A DNA stretch of 64,000 bases from Hofstenia miamia (Eukaryota; Xenacoelomorpha; Acoela; Hofsteniidae). Below, one piece after another: positions 33,201-46,700 of the stretch. The notes beneath the pieces were generated by a model, which saw only the letters and a list, made by a program, of their open reading frames with translations, was not told where the DNA came from and searched no databases. The stretch covers positions 791,178 through 855,177 of the forward strand of contig CABFPE010000306.1 of NCBI GenBank assembly GCA_900660155.1, written 5' to 3'. The position numbers and the translations under genes are program-made. Numbering within the stretch: position 1 is the stretch's first letter; every line of letters begins with the position of its first letter.

Positions 33201-36200
33201 ATCGCATATACTTTTGAACCGGATATATATATATATATACTCATACTTACGCTTTGTACATTTTAGGAATCCGCCAGCTTGCGCTTTGTACACCTTACCT
33301 TTGAGATAAAATTATGTACTTTTTTAACATTTAAATTATGGCAATATACATATAATTAGTATTGTGATCTATACTGATTTTTTCCAAAGTTTATATATAT
33401 AATGGTTGCTGAGCGCACATAGTTGAAAATTACAGTGAAATATGTATTTTTCCACTGAAATATTAGACTTATTTGGTATTGTTTCACGGGTTTTTATTTA
33501 TAATAAACGTTCATGATCAACGGTAGCCATATTGCAGCTGTTAATTGTTTTGTGCAATTTTTTTGAGAGAAATTTACAAATTTTTATTTTTTTGAGATAT
33601 TTTGATTTGTTTTTAGAATATCAAAGCATTAGCATACATATTTTTACATTGATATGTAAAATACTGACAGCCTCAGAGAGGATTACCACAACCCCAATTC
33701 CGACGATAAAATCAAACGATTGGTAACTTACAAAAGTAATTTCCAAACTGAAGTTTCTCTATTAAGACTATTAACCATCGTACGAGCAATACAACTGATT
33801 TCAAAGCAGCATTTACTAATATTTTGATGTTTTATTAACAAAAACTATGTACTTTTTTAACCTTTAAATTATGACAATATACATATAATTAGTATTTTGA
33901 TGTATATTGTTTTTTTTCGAGCAGAAACAACAAATTTGAAAAAAAGTTTGCATAATCCACAGCCTTGCGGTTTGTACACCAAATACAGGCATCCTTGCAC
34001 TTTTTTATCAAAAGAGTTTAATTAAACAATCAACAATGATGTTACAAAAAAAAGTCTTCATTTACCATAAATATTTTGATGTTTTATTAACAAAGCATCC
34101 TTCAGGCTTGACTTAACTAATATTTTGCTCAAGAGCCATTTTGTTCAAACTCGATTGGACATCACAAAATAGGTTTTCATAAAGTAAAATTGCCTTTAAA
34201 ATAGTTTAAAAGCATTGCAGAAGTGATTGAACTATTAGTTGAATTAGAAAAAACTATGAGTCATTAAGGGTGCAAGAACAAAATAATATTTAGAATTAAC
34301 AAAATTGACAATCCATTATCTAAACTTCATAGGAATGAAGCCAACTTAAAGAACCTTATTAAAATAGAGTCGCTGAGTGCATAGGGTCCAGTGAATAATT
34401 ATAAATTTTAATAAGTTGTCGGAATCGTGTTCTTACATTTCTAAAAAAAATTTTTAGCTAAAAACTATTTATTGAATGCATATTTATCTTTAAAATGGAA
34501 TTTGTAAATATTTATATATTATATACATAGTATTTGACATTCTAAAGATTGTACAGAATTGGACAGGGATTTAGATAAGTTATTGAAGATAGATACAAAT
34601 GATATTTAGTTGAGCACAAGCATCTCTCCAAGTTCTCCCGACTACGTTTCGCCCGAACTAATCCATAATTGGAAGGAAAATAGCAAAATCGACTATGGAG
34701 TAGAATGTGACTTTTGGTCAATTGGAGTGATTTGGTTCGAAATGCTTATAGGCCGCACACCCTTTCGTAAAGATAGTAACCATGAAACTTGTATTGCGAT
34801 AAAAAATATCAAGGTATATTAAAGTATTGAAGTTTTTTGGGGGTTTTCCTTTTTATTGTCACTTTAGAAATTTAATTAGTGTTTTAGATTGCTATCCATT
34901 TAGTTTCAAGTAGGGGAACATCTAGAGGCTATGGGGCAATGCATTTTTCTGTATGAACAACTAAGGGGATTTGTGCTTAAATTTGTTAAGCGAAAGACTT
35001 TAAATTATAAAATGTAGCATTGTGCAAAACATTAATTTAAATTATTTATTCTAAAAGTTTTTGTGTAATAGAACTTAATACTTGTATAAAAATGTTAAAT
35101 TTTCAAAGTATTGTTTATATTGCAAATGTATTTGCTCGTTGTTTGTAGAATGAGTATCTGGTGTTTCCTGATTATCCTGAGGTCTCTGATGAAGTCAAGG
35201 TCGTCATTGAACAACTCTGTTGTGTGCAAAATGAACGTGCCACTTATTATTCCCTCACCAATAATTCCTACTTCGCACACATTGATTTCCCGAATTTACG
35301 AAATGGTATTTTACAATATTTCTTCTATTTATTTAATAATTACCTAATGTGAACATTTTATAATTATTGCATTTATTTTACTGTTAAACCCAGTAAACAT
35401 AGAATTGTTGTAATGACGTCGTTTTTGTGTTGTATTGGCGTTTAATAGGCGTTGAATTGTTTGAGTGACGTTTATAGTGCGGATTAGTGGCGGTGTATAA
35501 TTCCTTCTAGCAAAAAATATTTAAAAATAGGAATAATTTTAGTATTATGACAATTTGAAAATAAATTTTTTAAAAACTGCATTTTTATTGATAGTTTGTC
35601 GTTTTATTGTGAAAAGACGTTGTTTTGTAATGTCGTTTTAGTGCCGTTATTATGTCGTTCAGCGACGTTGTTACGACAGTTCTGTGTTTACTCCGTAGTT
35701 TATTTTGTATTTAAGATATAATGTTTGCTAGAAGCACTGCAAAAAATTATTATCTATCAATCCCTAGTAGGCACTCTTCACATCATTTCTTATCTCGTTT
35801 TTTACTCTCTGATGATGTAGATGAGACAGACATCTTTTGCTTTGGAACATTATCTTAATATAAGGCTTAGACCAGTAAGAAACTCGCCTTCTTATTATAC
35901 AAAACTATTATATTCTTTTTTAATCAGTCGCCATCTGCTTCTTCACAAATCAATAAATTTTGCTTATAAATAATTTTTTCTAAGAATACTTCCCCTATCT
36001 AGCGAACACTAATAAAGTTTTTCTATGTAAATTATGTAACAGTAAAAACTATAAACATAAAAACATTGGAAATACATGTATTATTTCCAAGGCAAAGGCT
36101 GTGAATGAAAACTATTTATTTAATAATTACTTAATGTGAACATTTTATAATTTTTGCATTTATTTTACTGTTAAAAAACAAGGCTAGCTAAATCGCCTTG

Positions 36201-39200
36201 CATGTGCTACACCATTTTACACGATTTTAAAAGCTTAATCCAATCGCATGATTTTAGAATTTCTTTAATTTGAGTTAATGATGCATTATATTTATTATAC
36301 AGATGTAATGGTTTCTTGTAGAACGGCCTCCTCATATACCTCAATTGGACACTGACGATTCTTTCCAAAATTACACTGAAGTGGAAAGCGACTATAAGCC
36401 ACCGTCGATGAACGCAATGCCAATCAGCAATCTCGTTGATGACCTTCAGTTTGCTGGTTTTACGTATATAAGGCCAACACCGATTTCTAATCGCAAAGAC
36501 AGGTATAACACATTTGTTGATTTACCTCAACGTTCTCATTAGTATGTTAATTTAAATTGAATGACGAATGTGATTGGTTGTTATATTGTAGATAATACTG
36601 ATTTTTTTATTGAAATCCAAGAATTTTAAAATGTGCTTTAAATGCGTGTGTTTGTAACATCATATTAGTCAACCTAATCTTGTTCACAGTTGATGTCAAC
36701 TGTTAACTAAAAATGAACAACCCAGTAGGATGAACGAGGTGTTGCACCCTGCGACCCCGCAATTTTTTGCTTACACTTCAATCTTCGAGTATTTCCTATA
36801 ATTTCTACTATTAGATTTCAATTACCTGTGATAATTGCATCATTCAAAGATTTTGTTATAAACTTCCCAGTGCTCAAAATATAAAATTTCCGAGGTTCAT
36901 TTCTAAGTTAAAGTATTTAAACGTCAAAATCCTCATTTGCGAAAACTCACGGCTACTTAAGATAACTTGTTATCAAAAGTTACCGATCCTCAAATGAATA
37001 ATGTGTGTTCAGAAGAACATCTCTTCAACGTTGTTAAAAAGATTTGAACGATGTGTGTTCGAATTCAGGCGAGCGTCTTTTTGATGTACGTTTTTTATTA
37101 CTTTTTTTGACTTATTTCAAAAGATGCTTGTATGAATACACCTATATAGTCATTTTTTCATAGATGTCGGATATAGCAATCTGAGATGGTGCGGGCTAGC
37201 CTGAACCAATTTTATACCATGACTTTTTAAGGTTTTAATAAATTCCTCTGCTAAGTCATTTTTGGATTCAACCATCATTTTTAAGCAGTGGGTTTGAGCA
37301 AGGATTATTCTTCTTATGTGTACCATAATGAAATTTATTATAAGTTTTAATTTGATATGTACACACTAAAAAATATGTGGCTATTGAAATTTGTAATTTG
37401 CATGCAATACTTTTGATTTTTGCAAATGTGCAATTTTTAGAAACAGTTGTATCTATTAGAGTAAATGTGTTTCAAGCTCGAGTGTTGGGGTGGCTTTGGA
37501 CACATGGATTATTGTTTTGGAGATGTGTTTCATCAAATATATTTATCATTTTTGTATTGTGTCGGATTGCCCACTTCATTCTCTAATTGCAATTCAACAT
37601 TTCATTTGATTTTCTAATGTGAACTAAAATGTTGAATACAAATGGTTAGCAGTTGTAGCTCATAAGTTTTTTTAATTGTTGTGTTCATTATAACGCTGTG
37701 TATGTGTGTTAATTCTTCTGGCTTTAAGTTACAACTTAAATCTATATATCAGAGAAACTTAGAGAAGCTATTTTTTCAACTCTCTAAAAGATTTTACTAA
37801 ATCTTTTTGAATTTTATGCGAAATGTTTCCAAAAACTATTATCGAAACGTCGTCTAGTTCCTCAATTGTCTCATGCTTCATAGTCGCCCAGAGATTTTCA
37901 ATTGGAGACAGATTAGGACTGTGGGGAGGCCACTAAAGTGGTTGCACTCAATTATCACAAAACCAAGTACGAGTTTGTTTGAAGTATGAGCTCTTGGCTT
38001 TCTTGTTGCAGTAGCCAACAGTCAGAGTACATTGTATCGGCGTAGTGCACGAACTTCTCTAGAATTGCGATGTATTTGTCGGAGTTAACAGTGCCTTCAA
38101 CTCAGTAATGTAGAAATATTTATGAGAAAGCGCGCCCCCCTTCAAAACTATCACATGTGTTGAAAACTTGGTCATACCTTTCTGTGGGGTTTTCCCAATT
38201 TTGCGTCTGTATTTTATAGTGTGAAAGAGGCGCTTGTCTGTCATAAAAATGTTGTTCCAGACACAGCCCTCCATATTTCGGCAAAAAACCAGTCTTTTTC
38301 GGATGTGCTCCTGGGTTAAAATTGTAACGTTGGAACGTTGTGTGCTTTTTTTGGTAAGGCCAACACTTCAATCTTCTAAATGCATTAGTTGCTTTTAATG
38401 TCTACTGCAGAATATTCAGAATAGGTGATTGCAAGTTTCAAAAGACTTTTGATCGTTTCCCGATATCTTTTTGACTCCAACACTTCCCGGTTATCTTTTC
38501 AGGTTTTCAAGTTCCTCCAACTTCTTCAAATTGCGACATCTGTATTGCATTCAGTAACGTTTAAAAGTATTTTTCTTCAAAAAAGTAAAGTACACAAAGC
38601 TATGACATGAAAAAAGTTAATTTGCTTGTTTTCCCGCGATAATTAATATAAAACATTGCATTCGATAGATCAACATAGATCTCATCACGTATTAAGGAAT
38701 CAGGTGTTTGTGTACAGTGGTTGATGAGAATTGAATAGTTGTGCCATTTAATGTTGCTGGGTATACTTTACCCACATACAAGTTCTATATTACTTTTGTT
38801 AACTGTTTCAGGCATTAGATTGTGTTTTTAGCTCAATCAGTGATTCATCTTTTGTTATCAGTCCTAATCAGGGCGATAGTCATCCAAGGCGCAGTTCAGA
38901 GACTTCTAAAACCCTAAATTTAACGTATCAGAAACAAATTATCGATCTGGCACGAATCAATGAAAATCAAATCTCGCAGATTGCGGTGAGTTGAATTTTA
39001 ACTTTGTCTAACTTTTGGAAATTATGTTAAAAGTTAGTTGTAACAAAATTTAAATACTGCACAGACATACTGTTGAAACTGACATGTTTAGTCTCTCAAC
39101 GATAGAATTAAAATTTTGGAAAAAGAAAAGAATGAAGCATTGAGCTCTCGCGATGGACTATTCAACAGTTTGGAGCAGGAATTGAAATCTGAGTATCAAG

Positions 39201-42200
39201 CCAATCTGCGAATGAATGAGCGTTTATTTAAGTAAATTTCATTTAATAAAAAGTTATTTAATATATTGAATGGGCCTTTGTAAGTCAGTGATTACTTTGA
39301 TGTGAATAAATTCTGAAAATATTGCGACCATTTTTGCTTTAGTACCTGATTTATTCGTTTTTAAATCTTATATTAGACCTAGAATTAAATTGAATAAATT
39401 GAGTTAGATAACTGATGTAAAAGACCAACTAAATGGTAAAATGCAGTATTTTATAAGATGCTTTAATTGATTTTTGCCTTGTCTTTCAAAAAAATATTAA
39501 GTTGATCTACAATGTAAAGCCAAAAAACCGGAATGCAAAATTTATTTTGAAAATCCGAGCACTGTTTTATGACTTTTAGATGATGATGCTCATCTCTTAA
39601 GACCATGCATGCATGTAATTTAGACTATGGTTTCAACATATATTTATACGAATTATAATAATCACTTGTCTATTGTTTAACAATAGTTTTTAATTACAAG
39701 GTGTCCATAAAGTCTGGACACAATAAAATTTCATAATTCTAAATAAGTGAACTTCTTTCCGGATAAATACATTAAATTTTTAAATTAAGCCTCCATAGCC
39801 ACTGAGAACTATAAATCTTTCTTGAAGAATGGATACCTACATTGAAAAATAGTTATTTCCTGTTTCCAGACATTACGGACACCCTGTATATTTCTTGTAT
39901 CTGATCATATAAAAAAACGTTTTTAGATTTGATACACATAAATCCTTATATTGTATAAACCACTTATGAAGCCCATAAGTTTTCATTCACCAGTGTTTAT
40001 ATTAATGTAGATGTATTTGAAATAATTGTTTTTTTGCAATGTGAGTATAATATTTTGCATATGTATTTAGCATTTTTGATATGCAATTTTCCATTTAGTA
40101 ATGAAGCGGAAATGTTGAACAAGCAAATACTGGAATTGGATAATCTCAATAATTCACTAAAGGAGAAAAACGTTGAACTGAGAAATGCGTATGAAGAAGA
40201 AAAAAGGTATTTATTGAATAAAGAAGTTACAAAAAATATGTTTGTTAACCAATATGATTTACATTTACAATGAGTTAGGGAAAGAGAATATTTAAATGAG
40301 AAATGAAATAAATGTGTAAGAAAAGTAATCGTGGTTGATTAGAACTGCTTCTGAGGCTATAAAACAGCAAGATGACCTTCAGTTTAAACTTGTAAAATTA
40401 ACTGACGGTCATTTATCTGAAACCACTCAGCTGCGATTGGAAAACGATCAGCTAAGAGAAGAGATCATGTCTTTGAAGTTGCAACTAGAAGTATTGAACC
40501 AGGTAACATTTTGATTGAGAGTCATTTGTTTAAAAGTTCCCAAGAAATTGGACAATGAAGCTCTTCAAAAGACGCTGAATGAAAAAGATTCCACTGACTT
40601 GATTAAAGAAGTTCAAGCGGAGAACAATGCCCTGATGGAAGAACAGTGTCGTTTAGTAGAATTTTATGAGGTAATACTTTTTGCAATGATGTTCCAAATT
40701 GTGTAGATGTTTTCAGATCGATTCGATGTTAACCCTGTGTCTAGGATTTAAAGATAAAGGCATCTCAGCTAGCTGAGGAGAGTATTCAGTTGAAGTCTGA
40801 ATTATGCGCTAAGAACGCAATTATCGATGAACTGGACAAAAAAATTGCAGTGATTGCGACTGACATTGAAGCCGTATATACTGAAAAGCAAGAACTGGAT
40901 ACACGCGCTGTAGGCTTTTAACTAATTACTATGTACTGTACAGTAGGGCACAAGTTATTAGTCACACCTCAAAATTTTGTGTTTTTAGTGTTTGTATGCT
41001 ATAGACTTCTGTTTATCCCTCTATATATGAATTTTATATAGACTTAATGACACAAGGACCTTGCAGAAGCATATATTTACCAAAATGCATATGCATAGTT
41101 ACCCTCTATCACAAAAAGCCTCTATTCTGGCACTATTGAGGGGAAATAGGCACACAATGCAGGAGATTGCCATGCAAATGGAATTGAGCAAGCAAACTGT
41201 TCAGTGAGTGGGACGAACTGGTAGCATGGCAAGCTTCCATGCAGGCTGATGTGGTCAGAGAAGGATAACTTTTGTGACTACAGACTGATTTATTCGCCTT
41301 AAAGCAATGGAAAATCCGCTGAACTCATCTCATCGTCTTGCTGCCAATTTGAAATCTGCAGGTGTCAACGTTTCTAAGGACACTTTTCCACGCAGATTGA
41401 AGGAAGAAGGTGTCAGAAGTGTCAAATCAGTCCGAAAGCCTTGTCTAACAGCCACAATGTGCAAGAAACGTTTGGATTGGGCCAAACAGCACTCTCATTG
41501 GACATTTGAGGATTAGAGCAAAGTTTGCTTCTCAGATGAGTCCACATTCATCTGTCAAACAGCATCTGCTCCACGAGTGTGGCATCAACAGGGACAACCT
41601 ACGCCAACTCTAAAGCATCCCACAAAGGTGATGGTGTGGTCGGTGATGTGTTCAAAAGTTGCTGGCAGGCTCCATGTCGTCGAGGGTAATATGAACTCAG
41701 TTCAATATTGCAATGTCATTCTCAACTGCCTCATACCTCAGATCAATGAGTGGTTCCCTCTTGGTGGGTACACTTTTATGCAGGATGGGGAATCTTGCCA
41801 CACTTCAAGTTGATTGAAGGAGTGCCTTGCATCACACCAGATTCCTGTTCTATCCTGGCCAAGCAACAGCCCCGACCTCAACCCTATTGAGATACTTTGG
41901 GCCATCGTCAAGAGGCAGCTGCGAGCTCAAACCTTAACCACCAAGGATTCTCTGATAGCTGGGATATTAAAAGTCTGATGCCACACTGCCTGAAACCTGT
42001 CAGAAGTTAATTGCCTCCATTCCAGCACAAGTGAAAGCAGTCATTCAGGCAAAGGGTAGCAATACAAACTATTCACTCACATTGACATTATTTTGACATT
42101 TGTACTGTATAGTAAAATATCCTATTATTTCATATATGTGTATTGAATTTATGCAAAGTCCTTGTCTATAAGTTAATATTAAATTGTATATAGAGAGATA

Positions 42201-43741
42201 AATACAACTTTATATCATATAAACACTAAAAACCCAAAACTTGGAAGGGGTGACTAATAATTTGTGCCGTACTGTAATATCTGTGCTTTTCAGGTTTTAA
42301 ATTTTGCATTTAAGCAGATGATTGTTTTCATTTTTTAATTTAATATACGAAACATTTCAAGCAATCTTCTGTCATTACAAACCCTCATTAATCATGAATT
42401 AACTTCGTTGTTTATATTGCCGAACTCCAGTACTGCGTAAACCCGTTTTGTCCCAACATTCTTTACAGAGTAAAGGATTTTGCGCATAATTTGAGTTTTC
42501 AAAAATAGTATGTACTACTCTATAATAAAAGTGTAAATGCGCTAAGAAGCACTAATAATGTACCCTTGTATTAAATATTCTGAATTTAGAACCGCAATAA
42601 AAATATTTGTTGATTGACTTCTGATTTTCTCCATTTTGTTTTAAGAAATACTTCATCTTCTTCCAATCCCCTCGTAATTATAAAGAATATATTCTTCAGC
42701 CATTGTACGCAATACTGGAGACCATTTAAACCTATTTTATTAGTATTTGGGACAGCTAAAATCTACGCATTATTGATTTTTTACGCCTTAGTGATTTACC
42801 CAAGACTGGAATATAACAGGAAATCACAGTTGGTTTTTGACATGGGACTTTACCGTTCTTACGCCGTACTGGAGTTTGACTGTATAGAATTAATTATGCT
42901 TTATGTGTTATATCAAAATTGAGGTTAATTTTCCATTTTTGCTGTGCTTTTTGGGCTTCTGTTTCAACTTCGGTGTCCTTTATTAATTAGCCTTCGACTT
43001 ACTAATTTATTTTATTTTGTGTTTGTGGATAACTGATGGATTTAATTTCTTAGAATGAGGCGGACATATGGAAATTGGAAAAAGAACAATTGGAGGCAGA
43101 GATATCGAGACTGGAGACTTTGAGTGTTTCAAAGAGCAATCTTATTGCAAATCTTTTATCAGATAATCAAACTCTGAAAGAGGTTAGTATTAAGTGACAT
43201 TTTCTTAACGACACATTGCATTTTAATTGAGTATGCTGCAACTGCAAGCATTCCATAATATTACAAAATCACTTTTTTCATAAGTTTTATTGTAGTTGAA
43301 TGATGCGCAATTGGTTTCCAAACTTGAAGAAAAGGTGGAAGATCTAAATCTCAAACTTAGCGAAAATAAAAAACATCTCGATGATATCAAGGACGAGGCA
43401 AGAAGAAAAGAATCCGCAAATCAGTTTCTGCAAAAGGTATGCATTTATCAGTGGACTGATTCGTCAACTTATTTTGCAATTTAGAGTATCTCCGATTTAA
43501 AAAAGTCTTGTGAAACAAACACTGAACATTTGCTTCAATATGAACAACTCAATAACTCACTTAAGTCTCAGTTTGTAAAAGAAGAGCAGTTGAGGTATGC
43601 AACATAACTTTAAAGAATCACTTTTTATAACATACTTTTACCGATTTTAGTTGCAATTAATCGAGTTGAACAATCGGTTTCTTGTTATTAATCTGTTCCT
43701 TCAAGTTTAGATTAGGGCCTTGTTAGTGCGGGAGATTTCGA

Positions 43742-43773
<32 letters not shown>

Positions 43774-46700
43774 TGTTGAAAATTTTTACTATGCTGTGCC
43801 TAAAATAAAAAAAGATTAATTGATTTTCATTAAAAATTCCTATTTTAAAAAATTCTTCAGTTCTCTCCAAAACTAATGTTGAGGTTTAAACTCCATGTGA
43901 TAAACAATGAACTTAACTATTTCTCTATATTGTGATGTACCTCCCAAACTCATTGCGGTGGGATGTGTGCAATTGAGAAGTCACGGCGCCAAAGATACAC
44001 GTTTTCAAGAACTATAAAACTTTTTTTAGAATTCCTCTGGCCGTTTAAGGTTGCGATCATATGTTACTGTATAGCTCAAATAGTGGCGTTTGTACTAAGT
44101 TCGACGAAAATACTGTAGGGAAGATGATTGTTAACTTCAGAAATTTAAAATATATTTTTATTGACAAAAAACTTCAATATTGATTTTTGCAATTCTTAGA
44201 ATTTCAGAAATAGTTTAAAATTCTTTAACCCTCTCTGCATATGTTGTCATGTGGCAACACCCTGAAGAATTGTAATTGCTCATGATTCAAACTGTGAATG
44301 AATTTTGAAGGTGAAATGTTCTACGTGTGAAGTAATTTTATGCCTAACTAAAAAACTGCTACAAGCGATACTCGTGTTCATTCTTTTCTCTGTAGTCTTA
44401 CAGTAAATGCATTTCTCACAATTAACCATTGTTATAATATATACTTTATTTTCAAAGAAAATGCTTGAATTTTTCACGATGTTATCATATGGCAACTCTC
44501 AAAGACATAGTTCCAACTAAAATATTGGTTTGAGTTCATAAATATTTAGATTATTGCTTGAGCATTTTGTTGACCTGATTACAAAACTTCATGCAGAAGA
44601 AGGTTAATTGAATGATTTAGTGATTTTAAAACACGTTTTTCATCTTTCTTCATTAATTGGATTTTCCCCGCCATCATTCAATTTAAAATTTCCTTTCCCT
44701 TTAAGAATCGCAAACTTAAGTTTGCTGATTCAGTGTTTATTTATAACTTTTAATAACCCGGAATAACATTAAAAATGTAGAGTGGCGGCAGAAGCAGCAA
44801 TCGCGGAGTTAACTTCGGAAATGGAAGCTTTGCACCATGAAATACACAGAAAAGAGTTGAAAGTATACAGTTTGGGCCATGATCTAGAGAAAGCCCAATC
44901 GCACATCGCCACGCTTAATCGCGATCTAGATGCGAAGTCCATTGCAATGAAGAAAGCCATCTCTGATTTCACTTCCGAAATGGACTCTGCTGAAGGCGTC
45001 ATCGAGGAGTTGAAGCAGAGGGTTAGACTTTTATTGATTTGCCCGAAGTATTGAACCTTTCGACTGTATTGTGATTTTGTGGTTCTTACTTCTAAAAAAA
45101 ACTCCTAAATTTCATTTTTATTCACTGAGAGACTTTGCATTAATGTGTATAGAATATGGAATTATCTGATTAAGTGTGGTGTACTTAAAGCAGCATGATT
45201 GTGCCTTTCCTTTAGAATACAAATTTGGTTGAAGAAATCACCTGCATCAACTGTGAATTTAACGAAGAACGGCATCAATACGAAGAAACCATCGCACAAT
45301 TTCGGAAGTTAACGGACCATCTTCAGGAATCGTTCGCCTCCAATCGCATTCAGGTATGTTCATCATGTGTCCTACTTCTCACTGTTTCTATATTTCAGAA
45401 GAAACGAGAACGCCGCTTTTCGCATAAACCAGCGAAAAAATCCACTGGAAAAGAGAATATACCTAACTCTACTAGCTCTTTCCACTTGAAGAATGTCGAT
45501 TGTGATCGTCCTCTTTGTAAGTATTGCTTCGAATTCATTGTTTATATGTCTAGTCTATTTGCAAATCATTTCTCTTAAGATTAGAAGGATTTTCATTTTG
45601 ATTGAATATTAGAATCTTGCCACCAGTCGGATTCTAGTAGTGATTCTTTAGATGATTCCAGTAACCAATCCTCGGATGCCGACACATCTTCTTACAAGTC
45701 ATTGCCCTTACCGTCACTGAAGAAGTCCACGAAGTCGGTGACTGCACTGCAACGCATTCAGCACAATATCCCACATCGAATGAAAAGCATGAATGTTTTG
45801 AAGCGCTCCAAGTGCGCTGTTTGTATGCATGCCATCGCATTTTACAGTAAAGTTTCTAAATGTCAAGGTAAACTACTACTAATGTATACATAGAATCCTT
45901 TAATTTCTTTGGCAAATCAATGAAATTACCATTTATTTCTGCTTGTTTCGAGGCAAAAACAGTCATTGACTTCTGCATTGAAGAAAGTTTATATTGAATA
46001 GCAACAGGTTTCACCAATTCCCTGTGAAGTGATTTTAATGATTCATTTTGTTTTTGGTGTTGGCCGCAATTACACTAGGCCTTGATAGGATTAAACACAA
46101 TGATAGATTCGTATACAAGTAGTCTATAATAGATGAAAATAAAGTATTAACATTATGTTGACTAAGCAATACAATTTAATTTTGGAGGAGACAACGGCAA
46201 GTTATACACCCATTCTGTATTTTTAGCTCATTTTTATATTTTGGATTGTAAATCGGTAGATCATAATGGCATATATTATTTATTAAGTAATCTATGATAA
46301 TTGTAATAGGTTTTGATATATACGGTATATATCAAAACCTATTACAATTATCATATATATACATGTATATATACTCACTGTGGTTTTGGCGATTTTTTTT
46401 ATAAAATTAGGTTACTTTCTCAATAGTAATAAAGATATTGTTAAATAATTAACACCAAGCTAACAGAGGAAGGTATAAATTTATTATTTTCTAAGGAATT
46501 ACGACTAGATTGCATTGCATGCGTGATGGTGTTAACTAATTGAGCAGAATTAATATCTTCAATGTGAGGTGTTTTCTGTGATACTTGATTTGAACACAGT
46601 CCGTGTGTGGGCTGCTAATAATTTTATGAGCACGTGTGCAAACACGTTGCAACTTAGCATTGGGAAGGTTAGACAGGTACGGATATAGGTTGATAACATT

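Noticed and set aside
38813-38831. Acceptor after GTTTCAG at 38,813 for citron exon 9
   Set aside because: In the required phase it meets a stop at once; the next AG at 38,830-38,831 stays open.
45601-45651. Using the AG at about 45,612 as acceptor for citron exon 21
   Set aside because: With the exon 20 donor it would create an immediate TAA; the AG at 45,650-45,651 keeps the frame open. Another donor for exon 20 cannot be excluded.
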